The position numbers and the translations under genes are program-made. The notes beneath the pieces are model-generated. The model searched no databases and had not been told where the DNA came from. It saw only the letters and a program-made list of their open reading frames with translations. From Gentiana macrophylla (lineage: Eukaryota; Streptophyta; Magnoliopsida; Gentianales; Gentianaceae), in contig CM047815.1 of the NCBI GenBank assembly GCA_026214975.1, positions 78,149,299 through 78,213,298 on the forward strand: DNA of 64,000 nt, given 5' to 3'. This document shows, one piece after another, positions 1 to 10,924 of this stretch (positions are counted from its first letter, which is position 1; each line of letters starts with the position of its first letter).

Positions 1-120
1 TCAAGAAATGAGAAATGAACTGTTACTTGATTTAGTAAAAGCTGTGAGTTTTTAGTGAAAGAGAGCTGGTATACACATTGAGCAGACAGAGAGCCATGGG
101 AAAAATGATTGGATTGGAAA

Positions 121-636
121 TAGGATGGCAATCTCGCCAACCTTTTGAGCTCTACTTTATCCATACCCGTCGGAGATTTTCAACTATCCATTCTCTTGGG
201 TAATTGTCGGATGGATAAAATTTCTATACCGTTATCGGCCTATCGTATACAAAGATAAAACCCTACCCTACCCGTCCCGACCCATTCCCGACCCGTACCC
301 TACCCGCTGCTTTTCTTTGAGGTTAGTAGAAATTGAAAAGAACTAAACCTAACGTTCATTAGTAGAAAGAACCGATAAAAACTAAAAACATTAGTTCAAT
401 GGACGTTCATTTGCAAAATGTCTTAACTTATACTTAAAATCAAATTCATTTTGTCTTAAAAATTATTTATACATGCTCGCATCTTATAATTCGTCAGGTG
501 GGTATGGGATTTTATTTATACCCGATATTTTACATAATACTTACTATTGGGTAAAATACTTAGATGGGTAAAAAATTTAGGAGTGGGTATGGGTCGGGAA
601 TAATAAACCCGTCCCCTACGACCCATTGCCATCCTA
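121..636. mobile_element. Non-autonomous hAT-type DNA transposon
   Basis: The element begins TAGGATGGCAAT (121-132) and ends with the exact inverse, ATTGCCATCCTA (625-636). It is flanked by a perfect 8-bp direct repeat, ATTGGAAA, at 113-120 and 637-644. An 8-bp target duplication with TAGG..GGCAA-type ends is the signature of the hAT superfamily. Both halves carry subterminal TACCC / GGGTA motifs in opposite orientation (around 240-310 and 495-600), so the element is partly self-complementary. It encodes no transposase and is 516 bp long, so it would depend on an enzyme supplied elsewhere. Confidence 0.88.
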
Positions 637-644
637 ATTGGAAA

Positions 645-882
645 AGAAAGCCACATTTGAGGGACAAAGAAAGAAAAACAAAAAAAAAAAAAGGGTAAAA
701 TAGTCTTTTCGCACAAGTTATTAGAAATTGCCCTGGCTGGAATTTTACCCTGGCGATACCCTCGCCTATACATTTATTGTATCTAGGTCCGTATGCATTA
801 ATTATCATCTAACTATTGACTAAGAATATTTTCTAGTCTAATAAGTGCCAATTTTGAATTGGAAAACGATATAACCATTATA

Positions 883-925
<43 letters not shown>

Positions 926-2157
926 TTATTTTATGCTTCTTTCACAAATTTTGGATGTGTCATCCGCTTTGTTTTTGTTTAAAATGATTATTAATGTATT
1001 GGCTTTCCTTATAAGTTGTTAAATGCACTTCTCAAGAATTTTTGTATGTCTGCCTTAAGCTTAAATTGTTGAGCTTTTATACATATAATTAACTAGCTAC
1101 GTAGCTAAAAACTTAATCATTCGCTAGATGCTTTTATATTTTATGGTGTGTGGTTGGATCACGATACTGGTAGATCCTATCCCGTCTTTATAATTATTTT
1201 TACTTCTAAATGAAATAATATTATAAGTTTTGAGGGTAATTTGGTCCATATATATAACCTTGAAGTGAACCCTATCAACCTAACTATAAATATATAAGAT
1301 ATCTTCAATTCCTCCCAACTCAGTAAGCAAACCTTTTGTTCTTCTAAGCGGCTATATTCATGATCGAAATTCATTTTACTCTCTATTCTTCAAGTAGCGG
1401 ACGATTCAAGCAATGTTCAATGTTGTTCATAACAGGGTTTGGTATTTCTTGAAGATCATTGGTGTTTATCATTCAAACGCGATTTTTTCCGTATAATATT
1501 ATGATAAAAGGTAATTTCTTTGTTTTGTTGTTGGTATGTTCTTGTATGTTTTAAATGTGTTTTTTTTTTGAAGTATCAATTTAAGCATCAAATCACCTGC
1601 TAGCGCTTTTTGACTACCTGTGAACAATTTTTTTTTTTTTTTTTTTTTTTTTTGGGGCTTTCTTGAAATATCTAATATATATTCGAGAGAATGGGTGAGG
1701 TGGGCTGCAAATTTGCTTTGGCCTAACTCAAATTCCAATGTGTTTTTAAAGTATACTTTCTTTTCAAGATGCTTGTTAGGACAATTTGAATAGACTCTAA
1801 TTTGGTCAGTATTTTTATTTATAAAATAAAATTTCTCATGTTAGCCATGGAAAATTCATCACATGACTCTATTGTGAAACGCGACAAAGATTCTGACCAC
1901 ACAATTTCCACACACGACAGATTTATCTCGGCAAATCACATACCCATCCTACCACGTATGTTAGCTTTCCTATTGTTGTTCCTAGCAGTAGGAACGATTC
2001 CCACAAATAACGGTGGAAATTCAATACATATTTTTACCGTTGAATTATAATCTGTGAACCTATAAATTTACTTTCAACACTCTCTTAGTTTATCAATTTT
2101 TGTTTTTGTGTTGTAGATCATTTGGTTGGCTATTGGTCGTATCCATTGGAGCACATG
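645..2157. other. AT-rich intergenic stretch with simple repeats
   Basis: No gene is recognised here. The stretch contains a (TA)n tract at 889-921 and a 26-base T run at 1628-1653. The short open frames in it have no recognisable protein signature and follow base composition. Confidence 0.6.
889..921. repeat. (TA)n microsatellite
   Basis: An uninterrupted TA dinucleotide tract of about 33 bases, in AT-rich sequence. Confidence 0.95.
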
Positions 2158-2161
2158 AGCA

Positions 2162-2210
<49 letters not shown>

Positions 2211-3288
2211 GAAACAAAAGATATGTTTAAATGCCGGACTAACGGGCGGTAGTGGTGCATGTAAAAAACGCTGGACGACGCTGTAAAAGGTCGAACACAA
2301 ATGACAAATTCAACTAAATCAAATACAATCTAAGCCGACAATGATTGGGTCGAGGTGTGCCGATGTAAGAGAAAAGATTCTCCAGCTAGAAAGGTCTGGC
2401 CCGCAACACAGCGTATCCTCTAAAAGCATCCATTGAACTGGCTAAACACAAAGAAAACTAAAAGCAAAACAACACAACGAATGGCACCACAGAAGGCACG
2501 GAACGTAGTATTCGGAAGCCTGACATCTCCACTCAAATACAAGCTTAAAGGGGCACCAGCTAGTCACCAAGAACACACAACAAATAAACTAGAAAGAAAG
2601 AAAGACTCCCTTCCAAAAACATCACCACCGAAAAAGTGCCGTGACCACCTACACGCGACCGCCGTAGTCGCTACCAAGTCGTAAAGAGCCTGGCAAGCTC
2701 GGCATACCTTCCCAAACGTGAGTACTAACCTAACCGGGTTAAGACGCGATCAAAACGGATACGGGCAACCCAACCGCCGTGGGATATCGAAATGAAACCA
2801 AGAGCTACTCTCAATCCAAACAAGGATGACCATGACCCAGCCAACATCACCGTTGCATAAGCTTCATGGAGAGTGCGTTATGAGTGGCTGCTTCTCCTGA
2901 TTGTATGAGCCAACATCTCCGATTCTCCGTCCAAAACTGGCAGAAGAGGAACTGAGAAAGAAAGCTAAACAACCCATATACAAACAACCTATATACAAAC
3001 AGCCCCCAAGCTCCAGATCAAAAATCATCAGCCACACAAATATAAGTAAGAACAAGAAAAGATCCAATTTAGAAATTCGGTGTAGAGCAAGAGACAAAAA
3101 GCCGAGAGTGCATGTGGTCACAAAATAAGAACTAAAATGATAAGAGAGAAACTAAACTTGAAATTATGTAAAGCAACGCTTTCTCCCATAGGTGTCGATG
3201 GTATGATGAGTAAGTGGGAAAACGGTTTTCGCAGGGCTTTTGAGAGAGAAAGTCGGGCAGCCTAGTATTTTTTTCGCGAAGCAGCCTT
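2158..3288 (-). mobile_element. Non-LTR-type insertion with poly(A) tail (antisense)
   Basis: A run of 45 T (2165-2209) marks a poly(A) tail read on the minus strand. The 9-bp sequence AGCAGCCTT occurs immediately before the T run (2158-2166) and again at 3280-3288, so the inserted body is about 2167-3279. A poly(A) tail plus a target duplication of this kind indicates target-primed reverse transcription, as used by LINEs and the retrocopies they make. The 5' end on the minus strand is pyrimidine rich (TTTCTCTCTC), like the leader of many plant transcripts and LINEs. No reverse transcriptase or endonuclease domain was recognised, so this may be a non-autonomous or internally deleted LINE, or a retrocopy of an unknown transcript. 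Confidence 0.72.
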
Positions 3289-4150
3289 ACTAATATAGCT
3301 ATTACATTCAATTACGCAAACTTTTAAAAACTCGAGAGTTTTTCAAAAGAAACAACAAGCAGATCTCTTCAACGCTAAGTTCGTGGTTGGAAATTATCAA
3401 AAAGCACAAAGAATATTTCAGATTTTTAAGAAAAAGCGAGCAAAATATCTGGGACAGAAACAATTTTGGCTTATTTTTAAAAAATAACTATCAGTATTTT
3501 CCTGAAATAAGAAAAAGAAAAACAAACAACAACATTACCCCATGTACGTTGCCCTTTTAAAATAAAATATTATCTGTATTTTTGTAATTCATATGTGTAG
3601 TATCCTTTCGCTTAATTTTGATAATATTTTCATTCTTTTCAATAACTCTTCATAAATATTTAGTTTTATAATTAAAAATATAAAAACACTAATGTTTTCG
3701 ATTGATCTTCTAATTTACCCGATAGCTCTGCTGAAAAAAATCTTAATTACGCATAAATAAATGTATATCCACAATGATCCGGTTGGTATATTTCCAAAAA
3801 TATCAGCCGCACCACAATAATCTATTTTGCGCATGTGCTTATATCTAACCAAAACCGACTTCCTCATCAATTCCGAATAAGAATCAACTTCTCTCATTGT
3901 CATTGCTCACAACGCATATTACTTTTAAGTCTATACATTTGGGTTTTAGAACCAAGTTTCACAAGATTAATTTTACTTCCGAATATACACGCTGAAAGCA
4001 GCTACATTTAGCAGTAATAACCTGTGTGCAAATAATAACTCCAAAAAGAATAGGTAAATTTAATATTTTAAATTTGAGAAATCCAAAAAAGGGAAAAAAG
4101 AAAGAAAAATAAGGGGTGGATCGGGTTATGCAAATATAACTAATGCCTCA
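3289..4150. other. AT-rich intergenic stretch
   Basis: Nothing recognisable is seen. It lies between the poly(A)-tailed insertion and the leader of the CXIP4-like pseudogene and may include the latter's old promoter. Confidence 0.5.
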
Positions 4151-4242
4151 AGCTTGTCCGTTCTTCTTGTGTCTTGGCCTTTATTCTTTTCCTTTTGATT
4201 TCTGAGGAATTGGGGATTTCTGAATCAATTAGCTTCAAAAAG

Positions 4243-4392
4243 GTAATTCTTCAACAATAAACCTTTTGATTTCGAATCGAATCGAAAAAGAATCTCTATT
4301 TCAATTTCACATTGCTTTGTTTCCACCTGCAAACATCGATTAGGTTCTCAAGAATCGCAGATCATTACTGAATTTTAGTTGAATTTTCGCAG
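4243..4392 (+). other. Probable retained 5'-UTR intron of the CXIP4-like pseudogene
   Basis: The sequence AAAAAG|GTAATTC at 4243 fits a donor site, and a pyrimidine/AT-rich stretch ends TTTTCGCAG at 4392. The likely start codon follows 36 bases later at 4429. Its presence argues that the locus arose by DNA duplication, or is the decayed original gene, rather than by reverse transcription of a spliced mRNA. Confidence 0.5.
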
Positions 4393-4428
4393 CCTTGTTT
4401 CGCTTCATAAAATTGAAATTAGGTCAAG

Positions 4429-5570
4429 ATGCCGGCCACAGCAGGAAGAGTCCGCATGCCGGCGAACAACTGGTACAGTAGCGCCGCCTTGCAGACTCAC
4501 GGCATATGGCAAAAAGCGCAACAGGTTACGTGATCCCCATGCACCGACCAACAATGATGATCCTGCAGCTTCGTATAGTGCAAGGCTCCGAATGTTGCTT
4601 CTGCTTCTGCTTCGGAGCCCGATGGTGGTGGAAAAACGCTCACGCAAGCTTCCAGGGTCGGCTGGCGCGGGTCCGGTTACGAATTCAATACTGGATGAGG
4701 TCTGTGGGGCTTTGTAAGAAGTGTGGGAGGGTGGGGTCATTTGGATTTTCCAGTGCAGGAACTTTTTTGAGTGTTAAGGAAGATGTGGATAGGAAGGGAG
4801 AGATGATGAAGCTTCTTTATGAGGCTGCTCCTGGAGAAGCTGAAAGGGGAGAAGGTGAAGAAGACGAGAGGCACGGTGGAGAACGGGGGAGAGTAGTGAT
4901 GATGATGATGAGGAAGATGATGATGATAGTGAGAGTTCGATTCTGATTCTGGAATATGATCTTGAGGATTGAACGGATAATTGCTGCAAAAACGGGAAAA
5001 AGTCAGTGGTGGAAAAGGAAAAAGGTATTGGGCTTGAGGAAGAGGGAAGAAGATCACACTAAAGATAAGAGCAGTAAAAGGGGAGGTCTAAAAACGGAGG
5101 AAGAAGAGGGACTTGATAGTGATCTTGAGGATGTAGCTTGAAGAAAGGAGGAGGGGCAAGAAGAGGGACAGTGATTCAGAGGATGAGGACGAAGAAAGGA
5201 GTGAAGATAAACACTTACGCCAAGAGGGGGAATCACAGTGATCCCTATGACTAGGGATGAATAAATGAGGATGTTCAAGTTCAAGAACCACAATATTAAA
5301 ACAAATGATGATGAATTATTATTTGAGGAAGAAATGGGCAAGAGGAAGAGGTAAATGGAAAGGAAAAGAAGAGGAGGAGAAGAAGTCACAGGCACTGATT
5401 TAGAGGATTTTGATGTTTTTTCTGGAAGAGTCTGCTGATAGACGGCATAGAAGGAGGAGGAGCGTATGTGAGGTCTATGTCACCATCCGATTTCAAGGAA
5501 GGAAGAAGAAGAGGGCTGGGAAGAATACTAGAAAGCATCGTGATCGGTGAAGGAAGATTAAACAGTATGC
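4429..5570 (+). pseudogene. CXIP4-like CCHC zinc-knuckle protein, degenerate
   Basis: The first codons read MPATAGRVRMPANN and then SSAALQTHGIWQ, the conserved N-terminus of the plant CAX-interacting protein 4 family (small nuclear proteins with one CCHC zinc knuckle and a long Lys/Arg/Ser/Asp/Glu tail). Further family pieces appear in shifted frames: DPHAPTNNDDPA near 4535, ASFQG near 4645, CKKCGRVG near 4714, FLSVKED near 4765, and ERIIAAKTGK near 4969. Frameshifts split these pieces. One falls soon after codon 30 and another lies inside the knuckle, between CKKCGRVG and its His/Cys half. The remainder (5000-5570) is purine-rich GAGGAAGA sequence matching the acidic/basic tail, but it is broken by stops. 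The start codon survives but no long product is possible. In the working family, members are linked to regulation of CAX vacuolar cation/H+ exchangers; that role is known from the family and is not expected here. Confidence 0.85.
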
Positions 5571-5599
5571 TTAGCTGGATGCCAAACCTGCTGTAAGGT

Positions 5600-8500
5600 T
5601 TTGACTCTGTGTTTTTGTTTTGTTTTTTGCTTATGTACCAATGTAGTATTATAATTATATCGTGATAATACTTGCCATAATTATTTATCGCTTAAAACCG
5701 CCCCTTCTTAGAACAAGGAAATTGATTTGCTGATTTTGTTTCTTGGCTGTCTATGTTTAGAATTGTGTGAGCTATGAGGTCACAATGTAGTTTTCTATGT
5801 TTTTGTGGTTATGTTATTTGTAATGATGAAGAGATGTTAAATCAACTTTCAAGTTTACTCCTTTAGTGTTTGTAATCCTTCATTTTTCTTTCATTTATGC
5901 TTGTGTGCATGTATGAAGAATCTTATGAAATATAGCATGAATTGCACCTCCAGCCTAGCTTTTTCTTAAAATACTAAGCAGTCAGCCCAATATAACATCA
6001 TAAATCGAATTTCAGGTCCTAGAAACCACATCTCCTATCTCTGAACCCCTTGTTTGCAATGACTTATCCTAAAACCTCTGTTGCTTGGAGCGTATTCGAC
6101 ATCCGAATGCCTGCATTCAAGTGAGAGACATTAGCAATTATACCTGGTGAGTTCTAACTCCAAAAACTACATGTACAGTGGTTCTTGATTTGTTTTTTCC
6201 TCTAGACCAGCAATCTGATCCTATTGGTTGGAGGGTATATTATGCAATGCAAATTATAATACTGTATATGCAGTCATTGAAGCAGGCTGAAAAGGGCGAG
6301 AAGGCAACCAAAGCCATACTAATGGCTCCCTCCCATCCTAGGTAATCGGAATCTATTGATATTGTTTTTAGCTTTGATTTTGTATGTTTTATTGTGTTTG
6401 GAGTTTAAATTAAGATGCTTGGTATAAAGTGATCTATTTTAAGTTATATACTTTATCCCTCTTGCATTGTTAATTACTAACTCCATCTCGAAATAAATTT
6501 CATTCTATAGCACTTTGCAATAATAGTTACATCGCTGTTTTTTCAGTTACATTCACGTGTCCGGAACATGTATTCTTCAAAAACTTTAATACATGAGAGA
6601 CTTACTAATTCTATCAAAAATCGCCTTCTTCAAAAAAACTTCAATACATGAGACTCCACTACTTCCACTCTATCAAAAAAATCGCCTTAACAAGTTTGCG
6701 CCACATGTAGATTATATAACACCTCTAAACTCCACAAAGGGAGAAATAATACACCAGACTGGATACACAAAATTTGAAACCACACCAGATCAGACTTCTG
6801 TGCCAGAAAAAATTCCTCACCCTACATTGTTTTTAACCAGAACCAAGCTAATCCAAGATCATTGAAGGTGTGATTTCCACTTATTTAATGGGAATATCTC
6901 TCTGCCGATCTGGCTGAAATCATGTATCATAATCATCGAAGGTATGAGACGCTTGTCCCCTGGCAATCTAGGGGATCTTTTGTAGTTTCATAGATAGTTC
7001 GGTAAATTATCAAAACTATCGATTCTTGAACCGTTGTTGTAACCTGCAGCCAAAATATCGGGCCCTAACGCTTCTCTCTACAAATGGTTGATTCAACTTC
7101 GACTGGTGCAAACTTATACTTCATTGATCATGGCCAAGGCAAATGGTTCTCACAAGGTACCTCGATTCAAAAAAGATGAAGGGTTCTTGTCCTCTATATT
7201 TGGCCTGATATGCAGTCTCGAACCGACTGGAAGGCTTAATGGTGGATTCTGACACTAGCAGATTATCGACGTTAAAGAGTTCCCACACTTTGATACCACA
7301 ACCATTCAGGAGCAGACGAGCATCTTGTGCTATCTGCTAGATCCGTGATACGCTTCCGCCTGGGACTAACAAGAACCGGCCGTGTATGACTGTCCTGCAC
7401 CTCGAGCAGCACCGTGATAATGGAACAAACTCCAAACTAAAATCATCACAAACATCAACAATAGTCCAGTACTCATTTGAAACCACTCCATTATCCAAGA
7501 CACTGAAATGAAACGCACTCTGAGTTTTTCTCCTCTTTTCACTCTCGGTATTTCCTCCTCCGCCATACCAAATTTCCGCCTTCAAGTGGTCCTAACTTGA
7601 AAAACCGGCTCATACCAAAACGACCTTTTGCTTTTCCCCATAAAAAGTTGGTACTGGCATGGAAACCGATCATAAGTCGGATTCTGCCCCGCCACAACTC
7701 GCCAACTCCATTCCAACTCTCTCAACCAACCTAATTTAAAAGATCCTCCGGCGATCTCGCTGACTCATATCTTTCCCTTCTGAATTTCACCATTGGTAGC
7801 ACATGAGGCCTTTCAGGATCTTGGCATCTAGTCCTAGACAATTATTCTTTTGCAAGACACAAAGAGAGAATTCTTCAAGACGCCGGACTCTCAGCATCTA
7901 AGCAATACATCGACAATTGCATACCTGATCTATAGGGACTACATTTGATTCAAACACTGAAGAGCTTTCCTACAGTTATCATCTAACAAGCAATTCAATA
8001 TCTGAGGCCCACAATTCTTAATCATGCAATTCAATGTAGAAAGCCTTGCTCTTAAGTTGTTCAATATAGAAACTGGCCTTATATAGGCATTGATTATCAC
8101 TAATAAAACAGAATCTGATGGTCATCTTGAATTATGCCTATCCTAAGCCTCAGAAACAGTATTAAGGAACAACTTCAACAGATTCATCTTTCTGTTTAGT
8201 AGCAGAAATCGAAGAAGCTAACTTACTGAATATATCGGGTTCGAATTCAATCTCTATGCGAATGAATCACCAAGTTTGAATCTTGTTATTGTGGGAGAGG
8301 ACTCCAAAGCATAAGATATTAGGAACTCCCTCTTTGCTATTAGTGTTAACCCAATCAACTGATTCCGGTTCGTCACAGCAACAATCAACAAAATATCTGC
8401 AAAATTTAATTTCCTCTTGAAGATTTATATTGTCTGATTGGCTGATTTTTTTTTGTCAGTAAATACAATCCATTCTAATTGATTCATCCAATTCATTTCA

Positions 8501-8600
8501 ACCTGCTTGCAGTATGAACCATGACATCAAAACCAAGGTGTGTGGACTTGAGGGGGCTGATTGAACCCATCTCCAAATAATAGCAACTATTCTCACCGGA
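5600..8600. other. Intergenic stretch, possible degraded exons
   Basis: No gene could be identified. The only sizeable open stretch (6593-6865, +, 90 codons) has no recognisable family. Slightly GC-richer segments at 6270-6350 and 7090-7600 look as if they could be decayed exons, but no motif supports a name. Confidence 0.4.
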
Positions 8601-8727
8601 GCTTCACTTGCCTCTACCATGTGGAGCTGCCTGTCTCCTCTTTCTTCTTCTTCTTCTTCTAATTTCTTTCGCATCCGAAGCAGCTGCCATTACTGCTACT
8701 GTTGCTCCACGGCTATGTAGGATGATC

Positions 8728-8889
8728 TCAAAGGCCCCAAAGATACCTGTCATCGTAGTCTTCTTGTTGCGGCAATCGGAATTCGCAGCCAAGGGAGTGA
8801 TTGGAGCTGACGTGATTATTGGGAAATGGGAGGTTTGGAGCCAGCGAGACGTCGTGCTGCAATGGCGCAGCGGCGATACTCGTGGTCAT
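8728..8889 (-). CDS. Hypothetical small ORF, doubtful
   Basis: A 53-codon ATG-initiated frame on the minus strand in a locally GC-richer island (8600-8900) starts MTTSIAAAPL and ends YDDRYLWGL. On the opposite strand an overlapping frame (8608-8898) begins with a Leu-rich run that resembles a signal peptide, but this is created by a TTC/TTCTT repeat. Neither product resembles a family I know. The island could be the first exon of a lost gene on either strand. It is listed only because it stands out from the AT-rich surroundings. Confidence 0.2.
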   Translation of the reverse strand: MTTSIAAAPLQHDVSLAPNLPFPNNHVSSNHSLGCEFRLPQQEDYDDRYLWGL

Positions 8890-9349
8890 CGGGGTTAGCT
8901 TTTAATTGCAGATAATATGCATTTGGGCTTTAAAAGATGGTTTTTTTTAAAATTCATTTTTCCACTACAGACTACAGTGCTATATTCTCCTTTGTCGATC
9001 GACGGAGTCTAATTGACCGGTACAAAATATATATGGACAAATTATTTGGTAGCGACATTCTAATTTCAAATGATAAGTTATGTGGCAATAAAAAGTTAAA
9101 ATAAGAAAAGAAAGAACGCTGAAAAAAACCAACTCAACCCAACGCTCACTCAGCTTTTTTATTATTTTATTTTTATTTATTATTATTTTAATTCACTATA
9201 TTTCAAATATCATATATTTTCGATCTTAAAACCCTGATTATTAATACAATCTTTCACTAAAATTCATATTTTTTCATTTTCTTTATTTTAAAATCAAATT
9301 TGATATTTTTTCTAATAAATTTATAAAATTAATTTTTTTCTTCATAAAA

Positions 9350-10510
9350 ATCGATGACGACGATCGACATCACCGCCATGCATCAATTCACCTACCTTGA
9401 CGATTAACACACGGATCCATTAATCTACCCCGACGCATTCACACCACGATTCATCGGGCTACCATTTATGTATTGACCGCAATGATCCATCGGGCAAATC
9501 TCGATCGCACGATATCTCATCAGGAATGATTTACGCAACGACGCCTCATCAGAACATTTACGTGAAAATGACTTCTATTATCAGAACATCTATGCGTTGA
9601 TGTCTTATCAGATCGAATTACGCGACTGACGCTGCTATTTCAGAACGCATTTACGCAAATGACGCTGCTGTCAGAATAATTTACGATACCTTTCATTGTA
9701 AAAATACGCATTTAAAACCAAAAAAAACAAAAGAAATACATGGTTTTACAAAGCTTATCAGTAAATTTAAACCAACACTAATCAAATAAAACTAACATCA
9801 ATCAAATATTTTAAAGATAACAAAGAAATAAAGTTACTTTACAAAGCTTATCAAATGTGCGTATTAAGTCAGACATTACGACATCAATATCATCAGATCG
9901 GGCTTATCTAATCAGAACACAAATTATCAACGTCAACGCCTCGCATCAATGTCAAATTTTATGCTCAACAACGTCACCGGCTTCAAACATCAACGTCAAT
10001 GCGCAAAAGTCACCGCTAACGCCCCCGTGATCGACATCAATGTCACCGCATATGTCATTAATGTCACCGTGAGATAAACCTAACAATCAAGATCGGGCCA
10101 AACTTCCGCTTTCCTGTTTTGTATTTCTCCAAATGTGGGAGCTTTAATATGGATAAGTACATGTTCGCGGAAACTACAAAGACTTTTCTACTACGACTTT
10201 CAGAATTGCCGCACACGTTGCTTCATGCGCTCTTTACGAGCACTCGATCGCATTGCGCGATCCCTCAATCTTCTTAACACGCATCTGGTAATGTTCGTTT
10301 TAATGCCCTGGCATCATTCATCAATGTCAATGTGATCGACATCAACGCCACCGCATAAGCTATCTGTCGCTACTACTCGTAAATCAATGTCAATGCATGG
10401 TAATAACAATCGCTCACCGCTCAAAAATCAACGTCACCAAGATAAGCTATCAATGTCACCGTTTTACATCAACGCCATCAAGATCTTAAAAAAATCAATG
10501 TCACCAGCTT
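9350..10510. repeat. Degenerate repeat region rich in CGTCA/TGACG
   Basis: Two repeat styles are visible. At about 9511-9692 a unit of roughly 30 bp (TTACGCAA-GACGCCT-CATCAGAAC) repeats about five times with divergence. At 9925-10075 and 10315-10505 short motifs of the type ATCAACGTCACCG and ATCAATGTCACCG recur at irregular spacing. The 15-bp word TTACAAAGCTTATCA also occurs twice, near 9745 and 9839. No coding potential is evident. Confidence 0.6.
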
Positions 10511-10924
10511 GCTTTCCAAACGCTTGCTGGTCAATATTTCCGCTTTTTTTTCTCCTTTTTTTCTTTATCCACTAAATTGTAACGTCTCTTATAACTAAAT
10601 AGCTTTCCTTCCTTTTAAAATTAATGTCCTTATAACTAAATAAGATTTCTGAGTGTCCTAAATTTATCATTACTTTTCCAACTATTTGCCTTATAACTAA
10701 TTTGCATAATATATATATACACACACATATGTAATATAAAAGGGTATTTGTTTCTTCCATCTTGAAAGAGCACATAATTGGAAATAGATACTCATGTATA
10801 CAAGATTCTTATCACTACTGTATTTCATAAAATCTTAAATTGCTGCACTGGCTTCACAATACACTTTATTGCTATTTCTACGAGCAATACATGTAAATTA
10901 AAGTATGTGTTTGTATTGTGTATC

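Noticed and set aside
1628..1653. T run as a second poly(A)-tailed insertion
   Set aside because: No matching target duplication could be found around it.
4737..5395. Minus-strand Ser/His/Leu-rich frames over the CXIP4-like region
   Set aside because: They arise from complementing GAGGAAGA/GATGAT repeats of the plus-strand charged tail.
8608..8898. Secreted protein with a Leu-rich signal peptide on the plus strand
   Set aside because: The Leu run is a CTTCTTCTT repeat. The remainder has no family resemblance and the opposite strand is equally open.
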